A stretch of DNA of 64,000 bases from Adiantum capillus-veneris (GCA_014529385.2 CM043944.1:79452384-79516383), one strand, 5' to 3'; shown: positions 10,292 to 20,650, counted from the stretch's first letter. A program made the numbers and translations. Notes: generated by a model not told the origin, from the letters alone.

Positions 10292-11250
10292 CCGTATCCT
10301 TTCCAAGAGTCCAAACATCGGCTTGGGCCAATCAACTCCTCTCTTGGAAGCTTTCCTCACTTCATGAGTTTGATGCTCTACTTCAAAATGCTATCCTCCA
10401 AACCCATTTGGCCTTGGAGGAGGGTGGGAGTCTTGTCTCTTCCCCTTCTCTCCTTTACTTTAAAAGGTTCATTGAAGACGCTTTTGGAGTTTGGGATGGC
10501 CCCCCCTATAGCCTTAAAAAGCTCCTCCTAGAGTACGATCAGCCTCTCCAAGAGCACATAAAGATCACACCCTTCATCTCCTAACATGAAACTTTTATTC
10601 TAGACATACACTTCTTAAAAGGACCCTCTTTTTGCTCTAGAGTGATTTTTGACACACACTGCCACCAAAAGCCTCTTAACTCATACAACTACATCCTGTG
10701 GTAGTCTTGGCACCCTACCCACAAGAAAATCACCTTTATTTTAGCAGAGCTCAAGAGATATATCATTAGAGAAAACTCGCTAGAGGGTTTTATCTCTATT
10801 TGTAACCTCTTCTTCTCCTGACTTAGGGCAAAAGGCTACCCTCCACCGCTCTTGAATGCATGTTTCCTTTATGTTACCTATGCTTCCATGCCCTCTATCC
10901 TTTTAAAAGGTAGCCACAAGATTGCCCCTCCTTCTATTGTCAAAATCCCTTTTTTTCCATTTACCCGCCAACTCAATTTAGCCTACTCCATCAACCAACC
11001 TCTCTCGAAGCATTTGGAAAGCAACTCCGAACTCCCCCTTTTTCCAAACCAATAATTTGTTGGCTGAATTCACCCAATCTTGGCAACCTTCTCTCTACTA
11101 AGAGCCCTTCTCCCCCTTCGCCCTTTCCCCCTCCTACTCCGAACTCCCCCCTTTTTCCAAACCAATAATTTGTTGGCTGAATGCACCCAATCTTGGCAAC
11201 CTTCTCTCTAGTGAGAGCCCTTCTCCCCCTTCGCCCTCTCCCCCTCCTAC
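10292..11250 (+). pseudogene. Penelope-like reverse transcriptase fragment
   Basis: One frame (phase of base 10294) is open from the edge of element B to the stop at 11053-11055, with only three earlier in-frame stops (10582-10584, one near 10690, one near 10820). It shows an RT palm-like sequence YFKRFIEDAFGVWDG, comparable to the RYIDDIF.IW catalytic box, then ETFILDIHFLKG, HQKPLNSYNYIL, SWHP.HKKI, AELKRYI and RAKGYPPPLLNACF. This series (FLDL, QKP.N.Y, S.HP, E+.R, RGYP) is how I recognise Penelope-like or closely related RTs. The catalytic aspartates appear as E-D and the tyrosine as F. The 5' part is absent, probably split off by element B. No GIY-YIG endonuclease was seen downstream. The identification rests on motifs recalled, not on a search. 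Confidence 0.5.
11026..11250 (+). repeat. 112-bp direct tandem duplication in the Penelope-like tail
   Basis: The unit starting tccgaactcccccttttt at 11026 is repeated at 11138 with few differences, including the stretch 'aataatttgttggctgaat' and the end 'ccccctcctac'. The first unit carries the stop of the RT-like frame. Confidence 0.85.
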
Positions 11251-11739
11251 TTCTCCCTTTTCTTAGCTTTGGTCCCTTGCCCCTAGTCTAAGGGTACAAA
11301 GCATGTGAATTCCCTTTTCTTCCCTCCCCCCCCCCCCCCTTCTCCCTTTCGTCCATTAATTTGGGTCAAAGTCCCCATCTCTTTGTACCCCCTGGACATT
11401 TGCACTCTTTAAACCTCCCCTTTTCCTCCTTTTCTTACCCCATTAAAGAGATAATTCTTCCCTATTGAAGAGGCCTCCTCTTTATACCCTGTACTTGCTT
11501 CCTTGGGAACCCCTTCACCCCCCTCTGATAGTTACCTATTTAAACCCTCCTACACCTCTTGTATGGGTTACATCACTGATGAGCTAATTGCAAAACACGT
11601 TTAGTGTTAACACCTTTGTAAAGTTCCCGCTTTCCCTCCTCCCTTCCACATTTTGGCTCTCCCTTTCTCTCACCTCTTCCTCTTTTGGCAAAAGGTCTTA
11701 TTCTCGCTCACTAAGTTTGTGGGTAGACACTTTGGTTAC
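11251..11739. other. C/T-rich stretch, no gene seen
   Basis: Pyrimidine-rich plus strand with a run of C near 11326-11338. It may be the decayed 3' end of the Penelope-like element, but I see no supporting motif. Confidence 0.4.
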
Positions 11740-13024
11740 CATAATGGTTTTTATATTCAATTCTGGAAAAAAGTTCCTAAAAATGGGGTCATTTTATTCA
11801 TTTATACGTGTTAAAGAGGGGTTTTCTTAACACCCCACAAACACATGTTATACAAAGAGGTACTGAGCAGTGAACCCCCAAGAATTCGACAAGGCTATGA
11901 AACTTCAAACTAGTCATCACCTCAAGAAGCTTCGTAGTGATAATAGCACAAGTGTGGTCTCTCTATATAGCTCCAACACCCCCACTCAACTAGGAGTCCC
12001 TAACTGTGGATGAAAAAAACCCTTGGGGGTACAAGGGAGAAACCCACTGCACCATATACATGCATTGTTATATTGATAATTATCAAAGTTTACAAAAGTC
12101 ATTTTCTAGGAGCTATATCACTCCATAATACACAATGTGTGCTTTCAAGCATCTTTGGAAGTTTAATAACCCTATGTTTATAATTGAATTGACGCAAACT
12201 CTTATATCTTTCAGTCCATGCACACTACTTGACGTGATGTTTTTCATGTAAACAATATCAACACAAGAAACATATTGAGACGTGAAGGTTAGAAATAACC
12301 ACATCACATTGTCCTTGGAGACGGTTTGTGACACCGCTCTAGAGACGACATAAAAGACAAACATAGTGCCAATGCAATCACATGTGCAGACGAAACAAAT
12401 GTAATATCAATGTAATCACAAGTGCACACATACATACAAAGCCGAGATATAATGAACATATCAAGGCCCCAAAGAGCTCAACAACTGACAGTTGTCATCA
12501 TCATGGCTTTATGTACCATGGCACAAGAGATGTTAAAAAAAACTTTGAAATAGCAATCATAATGGCTTTATGTACCATGAGACTCGAGATGTTTTCTTCA
12601 AATCAAATAAAAACTCTAAAATAATAATCAACATCATGTATTTACATACCATGGCATCACAGTATTCACCATGGCATTAGAGACGCTCAGAAAACTTTGA
12701 AATAGCAATCATCATGGCTTTATGTACCATGGGATTAGAGACGTTTTCTTAAAATCAAAAATAAAAACTGTAAATTGGTAATTACCATTATGGCTTTACA
12801 TACCATAGCATCAAAAACTCTAGTTTTGTGCAAAATCTGCAAAATCTCAAGACAATGATTAGTTAGTAGATAATGGCTTGGTAAATCTTGTCATCTCTAC
12901 ATCGATGATTCACATGAAAACCATCACACACGTTAGTATACAATCACATAAGACAATCATTATATTATGTGAAATTTTTTATGACAAATTGCAACGAGAT
13001 CAATAGAAAAAAATCACAAGAATT
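11740..13024 (-). repeat. Dispersed repeat R1 (copy of copia C/S1 junction)
   Basis: Closely similar along its length to 24949-26260 (R2). Left part contains the tail of a copia integrase on the plus strand (HLKKLRSDN near 11920-11946). Then follows a piece of S1-family LTR on the minus strand ending CTCTATATAGCTCCAACA (near 11992), a polypurine tract complement (CCCCCACT) and S1-family internal sequence. The right part holds repeats of about 100 bp built on 'atcatggctttatgtaccatgg' (12490-12830). Compared with R2 it lacks about 24 bp at the integrase/LTR junction. Confidence 0.75.
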
Positions 13025-13161
13025 GACACCTCCCTATTGTCTGCATAAGGTAATCAATCCAAACAACATCATTTCTTGCCCCAAAGTCATAGAAAATACA
13101 AGTCTCAAGCTAAGCACACAATGGCAAATTGGGAAACTATTTGGGAAGATCACTACAATAG
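13025..13161. other. Left flank of copia element D, no gene seen
   Basis: Ends in the target duplication AATAG (13157-13161). 'cactacaa' just before it resembles a CACTA terminus, but the fit is short and unproven. Confidence 0.4.
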
Positions 13162-13868
13162 TGTTAGGAAATAAGACGTAGCTAAATAGATAATTGAGTA
13201 GATTACTTAATGGAGAGAGACAGATTTATATACACGAGATTGTAGAGTAGAGAGAGAGAGAGAGTACACACGATATACGTGGTTCACCCAATGTGGGCTA
13301 CGTCCACGGGAAAGCAGCCACTCAATGGCTTTAGTACTTCCAAACAAGAAGTAGTTTACAAAGGGATTATACCCTTAATGGAGCTCCCGCCTTGCTTCAC
13401 TCTCACCACCTCACACTCACCTTGTTGCATCAACTTCACACTATGAAATGTGTGTAGAAATGGTCTCCTTTTATAGGCCAAAAAGGGCTGCCCTCTCTTA
13501 TGAGAGACAGCCATGTGTAGCCGCCCTTGTGCGAATAAGTCCAAATCGGACCCTCCAATCCGCCCATGTGTGGCCGTCCTTGAGAAGACAAGTCCGCTTT
13601 TGAATTCGGCCACCGGCCACCCGACCGGTTGTTTTCCGACCACTTTTCGGCCGCCGTCCAGCCATAATATTCCGGCGAAAAAAAAAGTCTCGAGGCCCTC
13701 TGCCCCCGAGGCCTTTAAAGTTGCCCCTGATTCTTGTCCGTGAAAATTTTGGTTTCCGGTGAGTGATTTTCCTTCACACACGATGGCTTCTCCTCATAAT
13801 GGGGGCCTTACAAATGTGCATTTTTACCACAGAAAATTACAAGGGTAAATCAGGCTCCATACTTAACA
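13162..13868 (-). repeat. Copia D 3' LTR
   Basis: On the element strand begins TGTTAAGTATGGAGCC and ends TTATTTCCTAACA. It contains an AG-microsatellite, the common block around 'tatacgtggttcaccca', and a GC-rich CCGGCCAC block near 13605-13625. It has a ~40-bp segment (about 13289-13330) missing from the other LTR, and a 'gaggccctctgcccccgaggcc' hairpin-like segment near 13690 also missing there. Confidence 0.95.
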
Positions 13869-13885
13869 ATCTCCCACTTGGAGAC
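13869..13885 (-). other. Copia D polypurine tract
   Basis: On the element strand AAGTGGGAGAT directly precedes the 3' LTR TGTTAAG; the same sequence occurs in element F at 62982-62992. Confidence 0.85.
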
Positions 13886-13928
13886 TGATCTCCAAACCAA
13901 ACCTGTGACTGCTTTCCATTTTGGCTTC

Positions 13929-15790
13929 TTATCCTTGAATGCCGATTGAAGATGAGCAAAAGCTCAACTTCTCCTTGTTGACCACCTTTGTAGACATGTC
14001 TGCAGGATTTTCACTTGTATGCACCTTTCCTAGCTTTAGTTGTCCCTCTTCCAAAAGAGTGCGTATGAAGTGATATCTCACCTCAATGTGCTTTGTCCTT
14101 GAATGAAAGGCTGAGTTCTTCGCAAGATGGATAGCGCTTTGTCTATCACTGTACAAGACACAATTGTTTTGTTTGAATCCAAGCTCTTCTAAGAATCTGT
14201 GAAGCCACAGAATTTCTTTCCTTGCCTCCGTCATTGCTACATACTCTGCTTCCGTGGTAGAAAGTGAAACCACTTTCTGCAGCTTTGAAGCCCAGCTTAC
14301 TGCTGTGCCTCCAACCGTGAACACATAGCCAGTAGTGCTCCTTCGAGTATCTTTGTCACCTGCCATATCTGCATCAGCATACCCTTCTAGAAAAATATCA
14401 TTTCCTCCAAAATACAAAGCATTTGTTGTTGTCCCTTTTAGATACCTAAGTATCCACTTCACAGCTTGCCAATGCTCTTTACCTGGGTTGTCCATGAACC
14501 TACTCACAACTCCCACTGCATGTGCAATGTCTGGCCTTGTCCAGACCATAGCATACATTAGAGAACCTACTGCTGCAGCATATGGAACTTTAGACATATA
14601 GGCTATCTCCTCTTGTGTCTTTGGACACATATCCTTCGTTAGTTTAAAATGACCAGCCAAAGGTTTAGAAACTGGTTTTGCATTTTGCATTGCAAACCTT
14701 TCTAGTACCTTCTTGATGTAATCTTCTTGAGATAGCTTTATTGTCTTCTTCGTCCTGTCCCTTGATATTTTCATACCAAGTATCCTCTTTGCAGCACCTA
14801 AATCTTTCATTGAAAAAGATTTGGACAGCTCCTCTTTTAGGTCTTTGATGTCCTGCATGTTAGCACTTGAAATCAACATGTCATCAACATACAACATTAG
14901 GATGATGAATTTCCCATCTCCCAAATTCTTCGTGTAGACGCAGTGATCCAAGTTGCATCTTGTGAATCCATGATCCAACATCCATCGATCAAACTTCAAG
15001 TACCATTGTCTTGATACTTGATTTAAACCATACAAACTCTTCTTTAATCTGCAAACCATTTTCTCCTTATCTTTTACTTCATACCCCTTTGGTTGAAGCA
15101 TGTAGATTTCCTCCTCTAAGTCACCGTGAGGGAATGCCGTATTTACATCCATTTGCTCGAGATTTAGATCATGATCAGCCACAAGGCTTAAGACAAGCCT
15201 AATTGAGTTCATTTTTACAACAGGAGAAAATATTTCATTGAAGTCAATACCTTTCTTTTGAGAAAAACCTTTTACCACAAGCCTAGACTTGTATCTTTTC
15301 TTCCCACCTTCTTCTTCCTTTAGCTTGTACACCCATTTGTTTTGAAGTGCCCGCTTACCTTTAGGAAACTCAACCAACTCCCATGTTTGGTTGCGATGTA
15401 GTGAACCATCTCCACTTGCATGCTCTTCGTCCATTCTTCTTTGGATTCATGTTGCATAGCTTCTTCATATGATTCTTGCTCTCCAGAATCTGAGATCAAG
15501 AGATGGTTGAAGGAAGGAACAAACCTTTCTGGAGGTCTACTTGCTCTTGTAGATCTTCGGGGAATAGGTTGAGGCTCCTCATTTGGTTGACGTTGTTGCA
15601 CATTGTCACTGTTTGGAGTCCTTGAGTCTTCACCGTCCTCAAGCTCCATGTACTCATCACCTGTTTTTTTTGTTTGTTTTCTTTCCAAGTAATCTTTGTA
15701 CATATTTTGTTCGTTAAAAATTACATCCCTACTCCTTAAGAGTTTACCATCTTCAGGATTCCATAGGCGATACCCAAAGTCTCCTTCTCC
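13929..15790 (-). pseudogene. Copia D pol: integrase tail, reverse transcriptase, RNase H
   Basis: Continues the gag-pol frame after the TAA at 15791-15793. It starts with the integrase C-terminal region (GEGDFGYRLWN), a variable linker (RRSTRASRPPERF), then copia RT. A 1-bp deletion near 15425-15435, judged against element F, moves the frame. From about 15434 to the stop at 13929 the RT/RNase H is open for 500 codons: KWVYKLK, QMDVNTAFPHGDL, SLYGLNQVSRQWY, the catalytic LYVDDMLI, then copia RNase H (YADADMAGD, STTEAEYVAM, SDRQSAIHLAKNSAFHSRTKHI, NPADMSTK). All catalytic acidic residues seen in RT and RNase H are present. It copies element RNA into DNA in the particle. Confidence 0.9.
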
Positions 15791-17809
15791 TTAGCCAATG
15801 AAGAAACACTTTTTGGACTTTGCATCTAACTTTGATCTTAGGCTTCTATCTATGTGCATGAAAGCCTCACACCCAAACACTTTGAGAAATGCATAATTCA
15901 CCGGTTTACCTGTCCATGCCTCTTCTGGAACTCCCCCATCCAATGCCGTTGAGGGTGACCGATTGATTAAGTACACAGACGTACTTACAGCTTTCGCCCA
16001 AAGCTCAAGCGGTAGGCCTGCATGTAGTCGCATGCTTCGTGCTCGTTCCATGATTGTCGTGTTCATCCTTTCCGAAATCCCATTTTGTTGAGGTGTCCTC
16101 GGGGTTGTCCTTTGCCTCCGAATGCCATTGCTAGCACAAAAGATTTCAAAAGCTTGGCTGCAATATTCGCCTCCATTGTCGGATCTGAGGCATTTAACCT
16201 TGGTACCTGTTTCATTCTCCACAAAGGCTTTCCACCTTTGAAATATGGAAAATACATCGGATTTATTCTTCATGACATAAACCCATGTTTTTCTAGTCGC
16301 ATCGTCTATGAATGTTACATAGTACAATGAGCCACCAAGTGATGGTGTACTTGCAGGACCCCAAACATCAGAATGAACCAACTCAAGTTTTTTATTTTTT
16401 CTTTCATTTCCTGATTTTTGAAATTTTACCCTCTTTTGTTTACCATAAATACAATCTTCACAGAACTCTAAGTCCACTTCTTTCAAACCTGGTAGAAGCT
16501 TCTTTGTTTGAAGGATTTGCATTCCTTTGGCACTCATATGCCCAAGTCGGTAGTGCCACACCGCACTGTCAACTTTTGTAGTTGCTGCACAAGCTAAAGG
16601 TTGCGTGCTAATAGTACACAAGTAAAGTGTACCAACTTTTTCACCCTTGGCAACCACCAAAGATCCCTTTGAGATCTTCCACCATTTGTTTCCGAATGCA
16701 ATGTTGTGACCTTCATCGTCCAACTGTCCTGTAGAGATCAAATTTTTGCGAAGAGAAGGAACATGCCTAACATCTTTAAGCTTCCATTCATTTCCGTTAG
16801 CAGTTTTGACAGAAACTGTACCTTTGCCGACAATCTCACAAGCTTCATCATCTCCCAAGTATACATACCCAAAATTACCTTTGGTGTAGTCTTGGAAATG
16901 TTGCTTGTGTGGTGCCGCATGGAATGAAGCCCCGGAATCTACTATCCAGGAATTAGACACATTGTCTAATGAGAGAATTAGAGCATCTTGCTCTACTTTA
17001 CCTGCCACATTGGCCTCCGATGTTGGCTTGTTGTCTTGAGACTCTGTCTCCTTCTTCTTCTTGGACCAGCAATCCTTCTTGACGTGGGCCTTCTTGCCGC
17101 AGTTCCAACATTCAAGAACTGACTTTGTGCATGACTTGCTCCGCCTTGAGCGATCACGACCCTTTTGGTTTTTGAACCTCTCCTTAAGCCTTCCTCTTGT
17201 TTCCACTGATAGTGTAGCACTTGATGATTCTCCTGTGCTTCTCCTTCGCATTTCCTCGCTTAGGAGAACACCCACAACATCATCAAACTTAAGAGTATTT
17301 GTGCCAGAGATAGAATTACTTACAGCCATCACAAGGATGTCCCAACTATCCGGTAGAGATGATAGTATAAGGAGAGCTCGCACTTCGTCATCGAAATTGA
17401 TTTTCACTGATCGAAGTTGACTTATGTTTTTGTTAAAGTCATTTAGGTGTTCTGCAACTGAACCATTCTCTGCCATCTTTAGATTGAACAAGCGCTTCAT
17501 AAGAAATACCTTATTGGATGCCGATGGTTTCTCGTAGAAGTCGTCAAGTGACTTCATCAAGTCCTCCGTGGTCTTCATCTCCGAAACATTGAAGGCCACC
17601 GTTGACGCCAAGCTTAACCGGATTGTTCCCAGTGCCTTTCGATCAAGGAAAATCCATGCTTCATCTGCCATTGTTGTTGGATTCTTCGCAAGACCGCCTA
17701 GTGGCAAATAGAGGTCCTTCTGGTAGAGATAGTCTTCAATGTGCATCTTCCAATGTTGGTAGTTTTTGCCGTTGAACTTCTCAATCTTGAGCTTCCCTTC
17801 CTCCGCCAT
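15791..17809 (-). CDS. Copia D gag-protease-integrase (ends in premature stop)
   Basis: ATG at 17809 (MAEEGKLKIEKFNGKNY) is chosen because it opens the typical copia gag and matches the start in element F. About 670 codons follow. Gag core (residues ~1-220, LMKSLDDFYEK, VFLMKRLFNLKMAE) is followed by one zinc knuckle CWNCGKKAHVKKDC (Gly-His changed to Ala-His), retropepsin WIVDSGASFHAAP, the pre-integrase HYRLGHMSAKGMQ with C..C, and the integrase core with Asp in FIDDATRKTW, Asp in RSDNGGEYCS and Glu in QQNGISERMN. The frame ends at TAA (15791-15793) inside the integrase C-terminal domain where element F has a sense codon (FIGYGEG), so this is a nonsense change and RT is separated. Confidence 0.9.
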   Translation of the reverse strand: MAEEGKLKIEKFNGKNYQHWKMHIEDYLYQKDLYLPLGGLAKNPTTMADEAWIFLDRKALGTIRLSLASTVAFNVSEMKTTEDLMKSLDDFYEKPSASNKVFLMKRLFNLKMAENGSVAEHLNDFNKNISQLRSVKINFDDEVRALLILSSLPDSWDILVMAVSNSISGTNTLKFDDVVGVLLSEEMRRRSTGESSSATLSVETRGRLKERFKNQKGRDRSRRSKSCTKSVLECWNCGKKAHVKKDCWSKKKKETESQDNKPTSEANVAGKVEQDALILSLDNVSNSWIVDSGASFHAAPHKQHFQDYTKGNFGYVYLGDDEACEIVGKGTVSVKTANGNEWKLKDVRHVPSLRKNLISTGQLDDEGHNIAFGNKWWKISKGSLVVAKGEKVGTLYLCTISTQPLACAATTKVDSAVWHYRLGHMSAKGMQILQTKKLLPGLKEVDLEFCEDCIYGKQKRVKFQKSGNERKNKKLELVHSDVWGPASTPSLGGSLYYVTFIDDATRKTWVYVMKNKSDVFSIFQRWKAFVENETGTKVKCLRSDNGGEYCSQAFEIFCASNGIRRQRTTPRTPQQNGISERMNTTIMERARSMRLHAGLPLELWAKAVSTSVYLINRSPSTALDGGVPEEAWTGKPVNYAFLKVFGCEAFMHIDRSLRSKLDAKSKKCFFIG

Positions 17810-17870
17810 AACTCCCACTCAATTCAAGGAATCCTTTCCTTGAGATAATTTAGCTACGAGCAAACCTTGA

Positions 17871-17880
17871 TCTGATACCA
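17871..17880 (-). other. Copia D primer binding site (initiator Met tRNA type)
   Basis: Element strand reads TGGTATCAGA, two bases inside the 5' LTR, the usual plant copia primer site complementary to initiator tRNA-Met. Confidence 0.9.
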
Positions 17881-17882
17881 GT

Positions 17883-18578
17883 TGTTAGGAAATAAGACGT
17901 AGCTAAATAGATAATTGAGTAGATTACTTAATGGAGAGAGACAAATTTATATACACGAGATTATAGAGTAGAGAGAGAGAGAGAGAGTACACACGATATA
18001 CGTGGTTCACTCAATGGCTTTAGTACTTCAAAACAAGAAGTATTTTACAAAGGGATTATACCCTTAATGGAGCTCCCGCCTTGATTCACTCTCACCACCT
18101 CACACTCACCTTGTTGCATCAACTTCACACTATGAAATGTGTGTAGAAATGGCCTCCTTTTATAGGCCAAAAAGGGATGCCCTCTCTTATGAGAGACAGC
18201 CATGTGTAGCCGCCCTTGTGCGAATAAGTCCAAATCGGACCCTCCAATCCGCCCATGTGTGGCCGCCCTTGAGAAGACAAGTCCGCTTTTGAATTCGGCC
18301 ACCGGCCACCGGCCATTGACTTCTGACCACCGGCCACCGACCATTGACTTCCGACCACCGGCCACCCGACCGGTTGTTTTTCGACCACTTTCCGGCCGTC
18401 GTCCGGCCATAATATTCCGGCGAAATTGAATATTCCGGTGAAAAAAAACGTGAAAATTTTGGTTTCCGGTGAGTGATTTTCCTTCACGCACGATGGCTTC
18501 TCCTCATAATGGGGGCCTTACAAATGTGCGTTGTTACCACAGAAAATTACAAGGGTAAATCAGGCTCCATACTTAACA
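17883..18578 (-). repeat. Copia D 5' LTR
   Basis: Same ends as the 3' LTR. It lacks the ~40-bp segment after 'cgtggttcac' and carries an expanded CCGGCCA/CCATTGACTT block (18300-18362) and an extra 'gaatattccggtga' (18427-18440). AATAG repeats outside it at 18579-18583. Confidence 0.95.
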
Positions 18579-18608
18579 AATAGTGATCAAGCCTTGACTA
18601 CTCCACCA

Positions 18609-19046
18609 AAAGGTATGTTAAGGTATTCCATATTTTTGAGGCTTCCATATTGGAAGGACGTAAAAGTACAAAACCTCTTGGATCCCATGCACATATTCAA
18701 GAATGTAGCTCACTTCCTATGGGAGCACATTATTGGCAAAAAAGACTCTTTGGGGGTGAGGGAGGATGGCAGGGCCTTGAAACATATCCCTACCTGCGCC
18801 ACTCCATGTCGATCCCCAAATGGGAAGATTGTGCTTCCAAAGCACCATGGATGCTAACCAAAAATGAGCTAGATCAATTGAAGGGTTTCATTGCATCTAT
18901 TCTCACACCGATAGGATGCATGAGGTCTTTAGAGGGAACTTTCACAAAAGACAAGAAAGGTGGAAGCGTTCAATTGTATGGGTTGAAGTCCCATGATTGG
19001 CACAACATGTTACATGTAATTCTTTCTCTCTTTTTTTATCATCTCT
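18609..19046 (+). pseudogene. CACTA (En/Spm) transposase fragment, Tnp2/DUF4218-like
   Basis: The plus-strand reading gives FLRLPYWKDVKVQNLLDPMHIFKNVAHFLWEHIIGKKDS, matching the conserved plant CACTA transposase region 'F..LPYW....V.H.LD.MHIEKNV....+..+L...GK.KD'. After a frame shift near 18800 it continues PKWEDCASKAPWMLTKNELDQLKGFIASI, then VQLYGLKSHDWHNMLHVIL, as in 'YTL...E...F...+...K.P.GY......N+.....+.GLKSHD.H.L+Q.+LP'. Only ~145 codons remain. The left side is interrupted by copia D (duplication AATAG). The right side meets repeat R6a at about 19052. No terminal inverted repeats could be assigned. Confidence 0.7.
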
Positions 19047-19051
19047 AGATT

Positions 19052-20650
19052 TGTAAAAAACCGAGTTGTAGAGGGCATTGAGAGCTACAAAAATAATTCA
19101 AAAGCTATGCACTTTAGGCGCTTTTTAGCTTCTTGACCAAAAAAGCTTTAAAACCACCTTTGACTTACTAAGAGCCACATTTAGCATACACATCCTAATA
19201 TCATCTACTGCAACTTACATTCTACACATGCTCTAATGCTCTGCCATCTACCTGCTTGTTTTCATACACCTGCTTCCTCCCTTTTCGTAGGGAGAACATC
19301 TTTGGCTACACCAATGGTGCATAAAATTTTGTGGGTAGACCAGCTTTGGCTACATTTAGCTACACCGATGGTGCATAAACTTTGTGGGGTTGGAGCTCCT
19401 GACTACACCTTGTTGGGCATGTCATGCCTAGTCTTGAATGACCTCCTTCATCACCTCTACCCTTGCTTGTAAATTGGCAAGCCAAGCTTTCTTGGACTCT
19501 CCCCTTTCTCAGTCCTTCTAATCCTTCATTCGTCTCTCCTCCACTTGCTTCTTTTGTACTTATTCTTTTGCTTTGTGATTCTTTTGTTTCTCTTTGGCTC
19601 TCTTGATTAGCTTGTCTTCTCTTGAATTTGATTCTCCATCAACGAGTACTGCCGTCCTAGCTTTTTGCTTGACACGTAGGTCAAAATTTTGTGGTGTGGG
19701 TTATTGCTTGGGCTAGAAGCTATGGAATGGGTGGCACTATCTCTACAGTTAGAAGAGGGCCTTGATATCCTACGCTGGTCTGTCTTGTTTTCTCCTATGC
19801 TCACCTTCCTACGTGGGCTTCTCTTGTCTCCTAAAACTTTCTTCCTCCCTCTCCCTCTACAGCTCGAGCTCTTCTTCCATTTGGGGGGGGGGGGGGGGGG
19901 GGGGGGGGGTTTCTTGCATAGGTGTGCTTGTGTAATGCATTAACAATGGAAAAATCAACAATAATCTATCTCATGCATGATGAATCCTCCCTATTTGATG
20001 GTGGCAAAGGTTGTGTGGATTCACACACATATTGTGGAGCTTGTGGAGATTGCTTCATCACTAGTCGAGGTTGTAGGTTCTCTACGGTGGAGGCCACTTG
20101 TGGTGATGTTTGTGTGTTGAAGGTGGACTTGACATGAATTATTAGTGCTAAAGGTTTGATTGGGCCGAGGTGTCATTGGCGTGCGTACTAGTTTTGTACG
20201 CTACGTCATCCATGGCATGCATAAAATGATTGCATTCTTGTGTGTGCTTGAGAGGTGGCTTAGAATGTGAAAATCATAAACAAACTATAAATTATGAGTT
20301 CTGATTTATATAGCTCTTTATTTTTCTGAAAACTATAAACCTTAGTTAAAATATTAAAAATTCAATAAAAAACTTAAAAGAAGACCAAAGTACATGTGCA
20401 TGAAACCACTGATTGTGCCACAAAAAAATTGAATTTGCATTAGTATATATGTTGACAATAGAGATATTCAATTTTGAAAGATATTTATCAATTCTCTAAC
20501 CAATGCTTTCCATTTCATCACTTAGTTTCTAACCATTTTCAGAGATGATCTCTTTCATCCGCCGCATGATATGATTGTTATTGCCTCATGTTAATAGTTT
20601 TCTTATCCTATATTTAATACTAGTTTTGACGTGAGACTTCTTCCGCTCTC
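19052..20650 (+). repeat. Dispersed repeat R6a
   Basis: Similar to 30531-31740 in the same orientation: both start 'tgt(g/a)aaaaacc..gttgtagagggcattgag', share the GGCGCTTTTTAGCTTCTTGACC block, 'gaagagggccttgatatcc', 'ctatttgatggtggcaaagg' and end at 'gagacttcttcc'. R6a has about 430 extra bases (about 19300-19725). No protein domain is visible. Its position on both sides of copia C would fit a pair of old LTRs, but no primer site is found next to it. Confidence 0.65.
19883..19909 (+). repeat. Run of 27 G
   Basis: Uninterrupted G tract inside R6a. R6b has only short mixed G runs at the matching place (about 30950-30990), so length here is unstable or an assembly artefact. Confidence 0.9.

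Larger units (their letters stand above)
13162..18578 (-). mobile_element. Ty1/copia retrotransposon D, both LTRs, target duplication AATAG
   Basis: Complete 5.4-kb structure: 3' LTR 13162-13868, polypurine tract 13869-13885, RT/RNase H, integrase, protease, gag, primer site 17871-17880, 5' LTR 17883-18578. The 5 bases outside each end are identical (AATAG, 13157-13161 and 18579-18583). Outside the indels the LTRs differ at few positions over the stretches I aligned by eye, so the insertion is young compared with its neighbours. Gag-pol carries one nonsense codon and one 1-bp shift. A second member of the family is element F (58369-63860, plus strand). Confidence 0.95.
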
